Positions 25,001 to 38,700 of a stretch of 51,018 bases of DNA are shown piece after piece (within the stretch, counting starts at the first letter, position 1; every line of letters starts with the position of its first letter). This DNA is from Priapulus caudatus (Eukaryota > Priapulida > Priapulimorpha > Priapulimorphida > Priapulidae): assembly GCF_000485595.1 (NCBI RefSeq), contig NW_014577597.1, positions 23,349 through 74,366 on the forward strand, written 5' to 3'. The notes under the pieces were generated by a model, which was not told where the DNA came from, ran no database searches, and was given only the letters and a program-made list of their open reading frames with translations. The position numbers were made by a program, and so were the translations under genes.

Positions 25001-28000
25001 TGATTGATCCTTCCTGTGATGATCCCCCCAAACCGCCGACCACTGATGTGGATCTTTCCTGTGCATGTCGCCGCCGCCCCAGCCCTCCGACCACTGAGGT
25101 GACTTCCTGTGATGTCCGCGCCCACCTCCGACACTGATGTGATCCTTGCTGTGATGGTCGCCGCCACCCCGACCACTGATGTGATCTTTCTGTGATGTCC
25201 CGCCCGCAACCTCCGATCGCACGTGATGTGATCGTTCCGTGCTGTCCCGCCCCGGGAGCCCCTCGCGACCGGGGCACTGATGGATCGTTCCTACGTGATG
25301 TCGCCGCCCCAGCCGGTCGCGAGCCACGTGATGTGACTCTTCCTGTGATGTCGCCGCCCACTCCGACCACTTGGATCGTGATCTTTCGCTCGTGATGTCC
25401 CGCCCCCACCCTCCGACCGACTGCTGTGACTTCCCCCTGTGATGCTCGCCGCCCACGGCCACCTCCGACCAGCTGGGATGGTGATCCTTCCTGTGATGTC
25501 CCGCCCACAGGCACTTCAATTGCGCGCACACTGACACATAAATATATAGTTTATATATTTATTAATAAGTGGCCTCCATCTCGGCACTAATCGCCTTGTA
25601 CTTCTCTCTCTCGGACAGTAACTCATCTGCGTACACACACACACCAGTCACATGCACACTTCAAACAACAACGAGCTGTTAATCGTAGACGCTAAAACAC
25701 AGCATCCGGTAAACCGTTGCAATCGGAGGTGGGGCGGGACATCACAGGAAAGATCACATCGATAATTTGATGGTGGTGTACTTCCACAAGAACGTGAGGA
25801 ACTGGCAGGGGAGAAAGTAGGGTGCGGTAGGCGTGTGTGGGTGGGAGAAGGTAAATAGCTTTAAATATAGGTTTAAAATATACGGGCAAAATTAAAAAAG
25901 AATCAATGTAAAAATAAAAGGGGTGAGAAAAATTGGAAATGAAACAGATAGGAGAGATAGGAAATAAATTGGAAATATAAGATCAATATAGGGTTATGGG
26001 GTAAGGTGGAAGGCAGGTTAGGTTACACTATGGTTGTGTAAGCTCTAGCACACAGATACAATAACTGTTATTATCAGGCCACAATACACGCAGTAGTAAT
26101 AGGCAAGCAAAACTATCTCATCCAATCTTGATTGCCACATTCAGAACACTCGTAGCCTAAATTACACATGGGCTTTCACCACAAATGACAAAGGTAAACC
26201 TGATTTCTAATCACGCTAGAAACTCTCGCTGGTTTCTGAATACGTCACCTCCAAGCAAACACGCAACGCTCCGCCCCTGAGCTGCATCGCATGCCATGCG
26301 CAATAATATATGCACACCTTAACGATATCTTCTAACTATCGGTCATAGGCGCACGAGCAGCAGCTACATGCATTTTCCGTATCAAAACACCGCTGCTGCT
26401 GGTGGTAGACCCACTGACACAGATTGCCTGTGCAAACGTTGTTTCGTGACCGTGACAAGACGTCTGGGATTTACGCGTAACCGCCTGTAAGAATATCTAG
26501 CCCACCTTCGCGTACGAGCCGCAGCTTACGAACCACCGCCCACCCCTACACACACACACACACGCACGCACGCACGCACGCACGTACACACACACACACA
26601 CGTACACACGTACACACACACACACATCCCTCCCTACAGACACACATTTACGCTGTGATCGGAACGGCTCTCTCTCTCTCTCTCTCTCTCTCGCTCTCTC
26701 GCAGCACACAGTCAATACAGGAAGTTTACGAGGCACATGTGTGACTCACGACTCGTGAATGCCCGCGGTGGTGACTCATCATCATCATCTGTTCGATGAC
26801 ACGAGCAAAGAATGCAGAAAACATGACAACGACACGTGGGAGGAAAAATTTGACGTCTCGAAGAGATAACGTGTTACAGACGAAAACATAGCTAAGAGAG
26901 ACTCAAACGGCCCCCGTAAAGATAATCGTGGCCGATGTCTTTGTTGCAATGTCGCTAACCCAGTTTTTTTAGGGACGGTAGGATTTTTCAATGAAGAGAG
27001 AGAATTCCATCTTTGTTTACCACTTGAAAAACCACAAAAATAGAGAGAGAGAGAGAGAGGATAAAGGTGTTTTTGTAGCAGACAGCGCTCGGACAGATGT
27101 CTGAATACGTGAAGGCGTTCAGCAGTTCAGTGACCTTCCCAGCAGCTTAAGCAGGTTTTGCTCTAGATGGTAATATCACTCGCCGTATCACAACGTGTTT
27201 GGTTCAAATTCCACCGCTTAGAGATGACTAATTATGGTCTGGCGGCTTTTACTTAAACCACACACTACTGCGACATGATAAGACCCACATCGCGCTCCTA
27301 ACTTTGCCTCTACCGACACTCACTAGCCAAGCTCGCGCGTCAGAACAGCGTTGGTAGAACGTTACCTGCACGAAACACACGTAAAAATGGCCACGAGATG
27401 CACCGTCGCCAGCGCAAAAGCACAAGAACGTACCTTCGAGTCTGTCGACCTCCTTCTGGAGTTTCTGCACAGTCCTCTCAGCGAACTCAGCGCGCGTCTC
27501 AGCCTGCGACAAGTGAACAGCGTTAGAGAGATCGGTCAGACTGCCGCGATCCGCCGCGACGCCCAAACGAATGAAACTCCCAAGCTCCCTAACCTCTAAG
27601 ATTACTTCCCATCCACACGTAACCACGTAAAACATGCGCTGTCCAATCACGTCTTAGAGTAATTTTGCTCATCGAAATTAACATTTCATAGATATCGAGA
27701 AACGTTTCATAGACGACGCATCAGTTTTATCAGCGATTTTATCACCAATTTGCCATCATACAGGTCAGCTTTTCCCAACAAATTTATTACAATTGTCAAC
27801 AATTATCATTAGGCACAGCTAATGACATTTCACAGATTTTCCCATCCGCTCTGTCATTGCCAATTTACTGGCTAGCGTGATAGGGCTATAGTTCTATAGC
27901 TAGCGCGATGATACTTACATCCTTGAGCCTGGCTGTCAGGTCGCGGATCTGTGTCTCGTAGCTGTCCTCTCTCTGTGCAGCCTGTAAACAAACGCACGTC

Positions 28001-31000
28001 ACCGTCAGTACAGCCGTGTCACTCCTGCTACGGATCGCTCGCGTAGTCGCGCGAACGACTGCCGCTGATCCGCCGCGCAGCCGCGTAAGAACTCGAGGAA
28101 GACTATGAGAATGCTGACGGACAGCCTTCGTCGTAATTATCATCGTGTTTACCAAAGTTCTATACCAACGGGAGCGCGAGCGTGCGAATACGCTCTACTG
28201 TTTGCTATGAGCCGCAGAAAAATCAACTCAGTCGCGTTGGTCGTCGGAAGATTGTGAGGGAATAATCGCAAGAAAATTGCAAGAAAATCGCGCTTCGTTG
28301 TTTGTGGGGAACAACTGCAGGAAAATCGCGAGAAAAGCGCGCGTTATTTTGCTATACCTTCTCCTCGCTGACTTCGAGAGACTTCAGGTTGTTGCCGACA
28401 ACTCTCAGCTCCTCCTCCAGCTCAATGATCTTGCTGCAAAGACGAACGACAACGCATGACAACGACGCGTGCACGTCCACGTACAAACCCGATACACAAT
28501 ACACTACGATACGCTATGGTACCGTACAGTACGATACACTACGATACGCTAAGGTACACTGCGCGACATAGAGGGATGTAACGAGCAAAGCTAGCCGATG
28601 ACTAGCCAGTACTCTCGCCACAAAACCGCAAAGTGGCGTTCGTACAAATAACACCTGCCGTCGACACTACAGCCAGTCACTCCTCGTTTTAATATACTGC
28701 TCCACGCATGATCGCATAATGGAATTATTAATGAATCGACTCGTCGCAACACGATGCGCCGGCCGCAAACGAAACTCATCGAACTTCACGCGATCCGAGT
28801 CGAGGTGTTGGTCTGCAAGTTTTCCCTCCGACAGCTTCGCCAGATGGCTCTCGTCCGCGTACCGAGCCGAGGCTTCATGAATATTGCGCGGCGAAAGGAA
28901 GAGAACCGCTGCATACAATAGCGCAGGCGCGCACGCATACTTACCTCGCCTATCGCCCTCGATTACGAACGTTAGGCAAATCGCCTCCGATTCTACAGCT
29001 ACACATTACTGATTCTATAGCTGTGGAACACATCGCTACAGGTACAGCATCTGATGATCGGTGAGTGGCGATGGTGGTACACAGTCTTACCCCTCCTCAA
29101 CATTCAAAACGAGATTACCGCGCACTCGGGTTTTTACGCCGATGATTTAAAGGGTGGGTGTACCATTATGAGTGAAGCTCATGGAGTGGAGTGAGTAGCA
29201 GTGAAAAATCCATTGAGCGTTTGCCGTGGCGAAAGGTGAATTTAGTGAAAAGCTGCTGAGTGAAAATTGTGTGTAGAAAAATATCGATTCAAAAAGATAT
29301 CACTACGATTTCTCTGAACATAAAAACGCGTAAAATGAAAATATTGACCATTGCCAACGAGCGACAGTCACAGATTTTAATTTCAAAATGCCGATACAAA
29401 AAAACACATGCTCATAACACATGTGTGTGCAACAATATGCTCACAACATAACTGTTATGTATGAGTAAAAACAATGTTATCTGTACAAATTCTCGCAAAA
29501 CTTTTAAGTTTCCTATGAGGACAACTCCTATAGTATATGGACTCACACATGTAAATACGAACTTGCCTTTCGCTTCTCTCAAAATTGCCGCATGCCGCGT
29601 ACAAAAAAACCGATCTCGGATAAGTGGTCCGGAAAAAAAAAATCATGGACAGCCTCCATGAAAAAAATCATGCCAGTTTAATTGGATGGAAAAACAAGTG
29701 AAAATGCTGAAACTTCTATATGTACATGTATGTTTATATAGAATTGTATTAACGAATCGTATAAATGGAATCAGCATCAGCAAATGACTCCCGGATATGA
29801 CACTGAATGTTAGTGTGCGTATATAGTGCCCATGCTCTATATACGTGACGCCACGAATGACAGCGTGGTCGGGGGATATCGGCTCCAAGCATTCTTAGGT
29901 TTAGTACACGGAGCTATGACGTAAGCACCAGGGCACAATGCCCTCTTGTGTCACTGCGGATGGGAGGCAAGCAATGCTAGGACGGCGTGGTCGCCATGGC
30001 AACAGCGCCACGCTCCGTCCGTCCGACAAGAGCATCGATCATTGCTGCACCCATCATTTTCGGGCAGTTGTGGGGACATGCTACCAACGTGCCTCAACGC
30101 AGTGCGGCCGCAGCTAGGTGCCAGCTAGCGCTCGCTGTCGCTGCCAGTGTATTCCAAGCAGAGAAAAGTGGGGTTGGGGTAGGGTAGTAAAAAGTGCGTA
30201 CGACGTAGGTCTGCATTCAAGAGCGCAAACATGGACGATCGCGCGCTGAAGAAGACAGCGGCGGTAGCGGGGTGACCGCCCTCACCGCCTCCTACGTCAT
30301 TAGTTTAATGCCAGGGTGGGCTCGCTCTCGTCGCAAACGTGAGTGGGGATGCGTGGGTGATCGTGGGTTGGGGGGAGGGTGAAACGAACTATGTAAGGTG
30401 CGTGGCGGCTCGCATCGCAGACGGACGGCCGGCTCGGTTGCAGAGAGAAGTACTGCTACTCACACTTCACCGCCGGTGGCGCGCTCCTCAGCCCGCTCCA
30501 AGTCAGATTCCATATTCTGCACTTTACGCGACACCTGCGTGTTCGGAACACAACGATAAACAACAGTGGTTAGCCGCATTACGAGCGCGATCGGGTACTT
30601 ACGCTTCGCCCGCCTCCGCACGCTCCTCTGCGCGCTCCAAGTCCGACTCAACCACCTGCACCTTGCGCGCCACCTAATGGAGACACACAGATCAGCACAT
30701 GGAAGTTTATCCACGCACGCAGATTTCATCGGAAATGCAGAACTGGCCGGCGCCGTCTAAATTTACTCAAAAAATTCCTCGATTTACTTACATTTGATTT
30801 TCGTTCCGTTATTTAAACATGAGAACTATATTACTCAAGTTCTTTCTTAACATCTTTACAATGAGAATCTCTTGAGGCGTATTCATTAACCGATACGGCA
30901 TCGATATATATAGTCATTATAACGAGTGAGCCTTATTATTAGGCCTGTTTAGCACCAAGTTATCCTAAACATTTAATCTATTCCAATTTCCACATTATCC

Positions 31001-32668
31001 TATTTCATAATAATCATGAAGTAGCCCAGCCATCATATTACAAATAAAAAAATATTATATACTAGGTTATTGCCATTATTTTCCATTCGAGACTCATCAC
31101 AATCATCTATACATCTACACAACATATACATGAACATGTACCTATCCTATACATGTTTAGGTATATTATTTAGAACTCCTTACAATTTCACAAAGGTTTA
31201 ACAAATTGTATAATCAAAATGCATGCATTAACTATACACAAATGCAAACTACAGTGTACATGCGATTCATAATGCAGTTAACTTAATTACGTGTGCTATT
31301 TTTACGGTATGGAAATATATACGACAAATACTAGTTACTAGATACGGTGTTAGGTTAGTGCTCTGGTATCACCTGAAATAGAAACGTTATATGAATTAGT
31401 GAACGTAGCCAATGCACGGCAGGTTTACGATACTGGTGCACACACGCACACATACACACATCCAACGTCATGCGTCACGTGCTGTTAGACAGCTACGGTA
31501 CTAGTACTACTACACGTACGAGAGCGGCACGTTGTTACACTGTGACTTCTCCCTTAAAGACAACATTCGTGGTTAGTCATGAGAAACCTACGGTTGCCAG
31601 CCGACACGAGTCACGGACACGCGACAGGAGTACGTCTACACGTTAATTAACATCAACGTGTGGACGCATTCCTGATGCTGTTGCACAACAAACCATAGTA
31701 ACGTTAGTTCTGCTGCAGCAACAGTTACTCTGCCAGACAGGCCAGAGAACGTTGGCAGGGCTCCCATCCACATCTCGAGGATGCTTCACGTGCAAGTATC
31801 GTCGACGTAATCACGAATGCAAATCGCGCGGCCGCCGCCAACTAACGAAGCCACGCTGTACATGAACAAGTCCATGTACGGATTTGTTACCTCAAACATT
31901 CAAGTTATCATTTCGGGATCGCAAATAATAAGTTGTTGTGTGGCAACCGTGAGTAGAGGGGCTACAGGGATTCGGAAATCTCGGGTGGGATACCGAGCAT
32001 AGCAAAAGAATACTTACCCGAACAGGTTGCAGTTAATCCGAACGGGGCGTGGTGGTTAAGTGTGAGGGGCGCAGGAGTCGAGGGAGGCAACTCCCGGCGC
32101 GTCAAGCAGTACTTAGAAGGCTGTTACGAACAGCCATGTTACGCCAAGGCAGACCGAGACTAACACGCGCCTAGAGCACGAGACATTCCTTGACAACGCT
32201 TTCGCGTTCGCTCGGCAACGGAACATGACTTACGGAGGACGCGTGACGCACCGAGCTAGCACACGGCTTCCCGATGTCGCGTCTGCACCGTGCGTTGCCA
32301 TAGGTCATCACGCGAGAGAGTTGTTATTGTATTATTATTAATATTATTCGAACCACGAGAACGTAACAGAACGACAAGACGGTTCCCGGCGCACATGTCT
32401 TCCTACACAATGTCGCCCGTCGAGCTTGCCTAGATGCGAAATCTAGCAAGGTCAGCGCCCATCTATATATTACGGCCGGGGACATTAGTCTGGTTCAAGC
32501 TAGAAGTGCCGTGGGATGGAGAGATGGTTAACGAGAGGCAGGCCCCCACGAGCAACCATAATGTGTGACTTCATCAACTGTGTCACGCCAGGTCTCCAAG
32601 GGGAAATGCAGTAGTGCAGGCGTGCATCAGTAATCAAGACATCTCTCTCTCTCTATATATATATATAT

Positions 32669-32749
<81 letters not shown>

Positions 32750-35700
32750 CATTAGCTGGTAGTGCGATTACAGGTGGAAGTCTTCGTACATTTTACTATA
32801 CATATATACTATATGCATCTACCTCTGTTTCTGTACGAATATAAATATATACATACCAGTGTATGAATATACTATCGGGTACTACGATTAACGAAACTAC
32901 TACGAAGCCTGATCAAAGCCGACATGCCTAAGAACAGCCGATTTCAATCCAGATGTGCCGATACATATCACCGACCGCGTTGTATATGTCACCAGCCATC
33001 TATTGCTGAGCTGATGCACCTACGCAGCCGCAGTCGAATGCACATGTATCGCTTCTGGGGGAGAGGGGAGCGTGAGTAGAGAGAGAGAAGATGAGTAGAA
33101 GAGAGAGGCTTTCTATACAGGCTGCAGCACACACACGTGCGCGTGTGACCGCGTGTGGGAGGGCGAGGTCTAACTTACAAAACCGAACGTACGACGATGA
33201 GTAAAACGATTACCATTAGGTGTCTGTGAAGGTTACGGGGGGGGGGGGGGGGGGCAGTGAGCTGTCCTTAAGAGATCATCTACGTCTAAACATGCTGCCT
33301 GTCCGGAGCTAGTCGCATCCGGAGCAACATGTTCGCATGGAAGCTCTGTCGTCTGCCAGAGAGATGCAGCAGCCGCTTCCAATAGAGTGAGAGAGAGAGA
33401 GAGAGTAAGTAAGCGAGATGGATGCATGCCTAGAATCGCGCATGTAGACGGGCGACAGCTACCCGCATTCCGACATGCTGAGGGGGCGAGGGCGCGGGCG
33501 GGGGGGAGGGAGGGAGAGCGATCTTCGTCGCTCTAACCGGATCTAACCTCGTCGTATTTCCTATCAGACTCTTCCGCGAGAAACTGCGCTTCCTTCAGGG
33601 AGGTTTCCAGCATGTTGGCCCGCTCCTCCTCCTGGTTCACTCTGTTGTCCATCAATTTTCGGTTTCTTTCGCAAACAAAAAACCGCATCGTTAATGGCCG
33701 CCCGCTACGAACGTCGGGCCAGCAGGTGGCGCTACCGCTCCTGCCAGGATGCGTTGCCACGGATACGCAGCACCTCTGCGCAGCGATTTGTTTCTAGCGT
33801 AAACGCGTTAGGGAGGCGGAGTGCACGGCACGCCACCTGGTTGCGGCATCCACCACCGTGACCTCGTCGTCGTCGCAGTCGTCATCATCGCCATTTCTGT
33901 TGTTAGACCTTCAGCGCGGCGACTCACACTTCAGAGAACGGTTAGTGATAGTACAACACGAAGCGACAGCAATGCAGTATAAACCCAGCAACGCACTCTC
34001 TTGAGCCCATCGCTCTTGGTGTCCAGTGAAGCCCAAGCGCTGACCGTTTCGCCACAATCAATAAAAAAATTCAATCGATTCACTCAATCGTTCCAATTTC
34101 ACCGAAAATGTGCCGACAGTGTGCACCACTGCGCAAGGCATTTCGTCTCGCTAGCCTACTGGACACCAATTCTATTTCAGCCATTTGCAATTCAGAAACA
34201 CAAAACACAGTCACAGACTTCCCCAGGCAAACTAACTCGGTCAGATGCCCGGCCGCCTACCTACGGCCGGCCCTATGCCACGTCACAACAACAACGTCCT
34301 TAGCGGACGCGCGTCAAACACCTACGACACACACGTTTGCATTGCACACACTCCACAGCATCACCGCATAGTGCGGCGCGTGGCGTGCAGAGGAGACGCC
34401 TAACCTCGTCGAACTTCCTGTCGGATTCCTCGGCAAGCATCTGAGCCTCTTTGAGCGCCTGATCGAGGCTAGTCGTTCGCTCCTCTTCAGTCGACGCCTT
34501 GTGCTCAAGCGTTTTTCTCAAACTAGCGTGGAACAACGTAAAGGGCAACGAGAAAATAACGCGGTTAGTCACGAAAGACGGACGAGTCTGCGGATGTGCT
34601 CCATGATCTGAAACGGGGGACGCGGGACACGGACGGCTCCTCCCGCATGCTCAGACCTGCAAGCCAACAAACACCGCCTCATCGCGGTCAGTCGGTCAGT
34701 CATCTCCGGCTCTCCGGCGGCGGACGGAATCCCAGACCGAGTCAGCAGCGCGGCGTGCGCGTTAGCCACCACCACCGTGTGAGTACCACCACCAGAGGGC
34801 GTCGTTCGCCCCTAGCGATGACTAACCTCTTCGTAGCGCTGCTGCGCTTCCTCCGCCAGCGACCGCGCCTCATGCAGCTGGACCTCGAGCATCTCGGCGC
34901 GACTGTCATCCATTACATTTTTATTTTCAGTCGACTTTCTCGCTCTGCGGGGAAGAAGCAAGCGACGCACGTTTTACGGAGCATGCAGCATGCAAGTGAC
35001 GCGCGTGCGGGGCCGCCGGCCGACGACGTCCGCATCGCTGCGGCAACTACGACGACGACGTTTGCGTCGCTGCAGCGATGGCCGTCGTCTGTCGGCGGAG
35101 CCCGATCTTACTCGTCGCAGTTTGTGCACCCTACCTCCTCATACTTTCTATCTGCCTCCTCCGCAAGGCCTTTGTACTGCGTGAGCTGTCGTTCCAAAGT
35201 GTCTATCCTATCGTCGTCCTTATGAAAGCGATTCTCTAGAGCTTTCTTTCCCCTGTACGCACACACCATGCAACAAAACAGGCAAACGACGGTGTAAGCA
35301 ACACTGGTTAGTGTGTTAGAGACGTCAAAGCAGCAGACAAACGTGTGTAATGAACTGCACCCCTCCCCCCCCCCCCCTGTGATAGACAACAAAAATGGCT
35401 AGGTGCGTGTAACACACAGCGAGAGATAGAGACAGAAAGGGAAAGTCTGTGAACATCTAGTTTTGGAACTTCCTGCGTACGCTAAATTGTGATTCCCGTG
35501 TGACCGTATAGAAGTTATGGGATGGGCAGCACTGATGGCTATCAATTATTGCTTTTAGAGGTGCTGGTGAAAGGGTTAATTCATCTCTGAGCATCGAGAT
35601 TGCCCGCCGAACATTCTCTCATTAATGAAAAATTTCAAGAGCGTTTACATGGTTAGCGTAAATTGGTTCACGACGCATCCTCAAACTACACACCCTCTTC

Positions 35701-38700
35701 CTGATTCGTCAACACGACCTCACTTACAGAACACTGGAGATATTATTTTATTAGCAGATAACCTGTTAGCTGTTAGATCTATACATCCATTCGAATTAGT
35801 GTCATTTTTAGCTAGCTCGAGTCACCCGATAAAATGCATGCATTGCATAACTGAGCGGTGACTCACTTGTAACGCCGGAACTACTATTTTAGCACGTATA
35901 AATCCACTGAGCCAATGAGTTTGTGATGTGTTACTTTCTAGCTAACTCGTATTAGATGTAAAAATGCATGCACTGCATATTTCCAATAGCATTCCATACG
36001 ATACCTTGTCTCAGGATACATCTAGCCTCTGTCCACACAGATGTGCGCACATTCATAACCCTTCACACCTCTGCTGTCTAACTAACAGAACGCAACAGGA
36101 GACCCACAACCAGACATAAAACAGACACAACGCTGAAAGCAAGAGAAAGAGACAGAACATAGAAGGCGGCGAAAGCAGCTGGTGACCATACGCTGAAAAC
36201 TCAAATGAAAAAATCCCAAATTAAATCTACGCAAGAAAAGCACAGATGCAAAGCTCGGAAGTGGGATAATCTCATTGTATTATATGCCTTTTCATGTCAA
36301 CCACCACCCCTCCACCCCCGCTAAATCCTACACTACCCAGTCAACCACCGGATTAGATCCAGGTTGCAGAGCTTTGAAAAGCTTTGAGAAATAGGTAACA
36401 GGTGATACAGTAGCTATATTTCCCAGTATTTCGAGTGCTGTACGATGCATGTACGATACCGTGAATACACATTGTAGTAATGACATTCTAAATAGTGGTT
36501 ATTTACAGTGTTAAATTACATTACGATGATACCCATTCTAGACTTGGTGAAATTCGCTGTGAAAAACATTAGAATAATTAACATAGCATTATTCTGTGGA
36601 CCAGCAAACAAAGCAACAATTTAAGAATAAATGTTCAGGCTACTCTGTACCCACTGACATAATGAAAAAAAATGTAAAATTAATTCCCAAACAAAAAATA
36701 ACACATTATACTGGAGGCTATGAAAAAACCACAACTGCGCCAATAAAGCTGGCCGAAACGACCTTCGGACCTTCGCCAATAAAGCTACGGCGAATTGGAA
36801 TCAAATTGGCAGAAAAAAATTGGCGGAAAAAATTGGCGGAAAAAAATGGCGGTGAAATAAAATTCTAACTGAACACATCAATTATATGGCCGAAGACTTT
36901 TTCGCATCAATATTTACACGGCGTCATCACTTAATGTAATGTAGCTAGCGGATTCTAAATGCCCGGGGATCACAATCACTCATTAAACCTAGAGCAAGTA
37001 GGCCCGCGAGAGACAAACTATCAAAGTCGCAGTCATAGAAATCGCTGTACCGTTCGCTCTCGTCAGCTGCCTTGGATGCCTCCTCGAGCTTCTCTGTGGC
37101 GGTCTTGAGTCTCTCCTCTGCTCTCTCCAGATCCTCCTCCAGCAGTTGGATCCTTCTGTTGAATGCTGCCACCTCAGCCTCCGCCTGCAAGCAACAACAC
37201 GTGGAGGCGCGTGAGAGATTCTGTCACACAGCAGAGCTCTACGACAGGGACTGCACAAAGACACGGCCGATACACGGGGAGAAGAGACTAGATATTGGTA
37301 GAGAACCACCCCCCCCCCTAACATCAACCTATAATTTAGTAAAAACGTGGGGGAAAAAACTTTAGATGCCATTTTAATAGATTCTCACATCATCCGTGGC
37401 CGTGAAGAAAATATGATGTCTTGTGGAACATGGTAAAAGAAGATTTTATGATGTGATACGAATAGGAATGCCATAAAATGGGAACAACGAAGAGTATATA
37501 AACAAAACTAGTACGTCGTACGAAGTTATATAGTAAAATGGGCTGAGTGTTTCACTTGGAAACGCACAGTGCGTCTTTTGCTGAAAATTCAAATTTCTGC
37601 ATTTTAGTGGACTTGTATAGTTGTATTAGCAACTACTGCAGCGTTACGATTCCAACGAAAATTGAACCGATATCACCAGTGCTCCACACACACACGCTCA
37701 CACCCGCGCACACACGCACACGCTCTGACACACCCGCACACACACACACGCACACGCTCACACCCGCACGCACACACACATCCGAAAGCCGTGTATTTGA
37801 TATTCGGATAACACTCTTCAAACGTCTTTCTTAGCCGTGCCGGCAGTGCAAGCAGTGCAGCCTATTCTCTCGGTCATGAATATTGGTAAAGTACAGTAAC
37901 ACACAACGCCCACCCAAGTACTGCCAACCGGCATGTTGTGTACACTACTGCAGAGCACACCATGATGGTAAATTCATCAGGCGAATTCCAAGTAGCAGCT
38001 GGCAATACACTAAGCAAATCTAGCACATTTCTGAAGGATGGACGGGCTGTAGCAAAACCCAGGCACACGGGGCACACCCCTTCCTGAATCAATCGGCCCC
38101 GTTCCTTACACACAAACGTGTCTGTATATGAGGTAGCATGATATATATCTATCTACATTCATGCCGCCCCTTCCACACGCACACAATCTCTCCTTGTGAC
38201 AGCTAGGCAGTCGACAATAGCTGCGATGTGTGTACAGTATGCGTGTGCCTATCTACCTGCCCGCCTGCCCCCACGACAATAGATGGCCTACCAAAATTGG
38301 TAGTGCTGATTCATGCGTCCATCACGCCATGAATTATACGCAAATCTCCACGCACATAGACACAACTAGATTACTAGACTGCCATCCTCGGACTGCCGAC
38401 GTGAAAACAACACGACCCTTGTCGTGATACCTATAATATTAACATGGCAAAAATGCTGGAAATACTAGTACACAACAGCGTCTTTTTCCCTCGGTGAAAT
38501 GAGGCATAATGATTAATGTCTAACGTTTTAGTTGGCGTTCGCTCTGTTCAAGCACTGCAGTCAAATGACTCAAATATCGATTGTTTCAGCACGTACTGAC
38601 TGTCTGGCTGGCTGGCATACAATAAGCGTGTATAATACGTATGGGACAGGCTTGCCTGCTGCCCCACCGGCCCTCGGTGACGCAAGCCAGCACGTATGTA

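Larger units (their letters stand above)
25736..31730. repeat. TPM: right arm of the inverted repeat (intact tropomyosin region)
   Basis: It holds tropomyosin exons 5a to 8 in the gene's own orientation with intact frames and splice sites, so this arm is taken as the authentic sequence. The match to the left arm ends at 31730, exactly where the left arm meets the N gap. Microsatellites (CA near 26550-26620, CT near 26668-26700, GA near 27042-27060) are mirrored in the left arm. Confidence 0.85.
30674..33547. other. tropomyosin intron 4, no further exon found
   Basis: It contains the outer end of the right arm (to 31730), AT microsatellites and a G run. I looked for additional 118-nt or 71-nt exon copies with AG and GT borders on the minus strand and saw none. 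Confidence 0.5.

Noticed and set aside
24621-25537. Minus-strand open frames of about 300 codons
   Set aside because: They are translations of the minisatellite in two frames (repeating GHHRKDH-like units), with no domain.
27205-27225. tRNA-like 'ggttcaaattcc' B box
   Set aside because: No A box or cloverleaf upstream; it is intron sequence between tropomyosin exons.
28667-28918. Minus-strand frame in the right arm ([22 protein letters not shown] segment) as an extra tropomyosin exon
   Set aside because: It has no heptad pattern, its length and borders do not fit any exon, and its match in the left arm only reflects the inverted copy.
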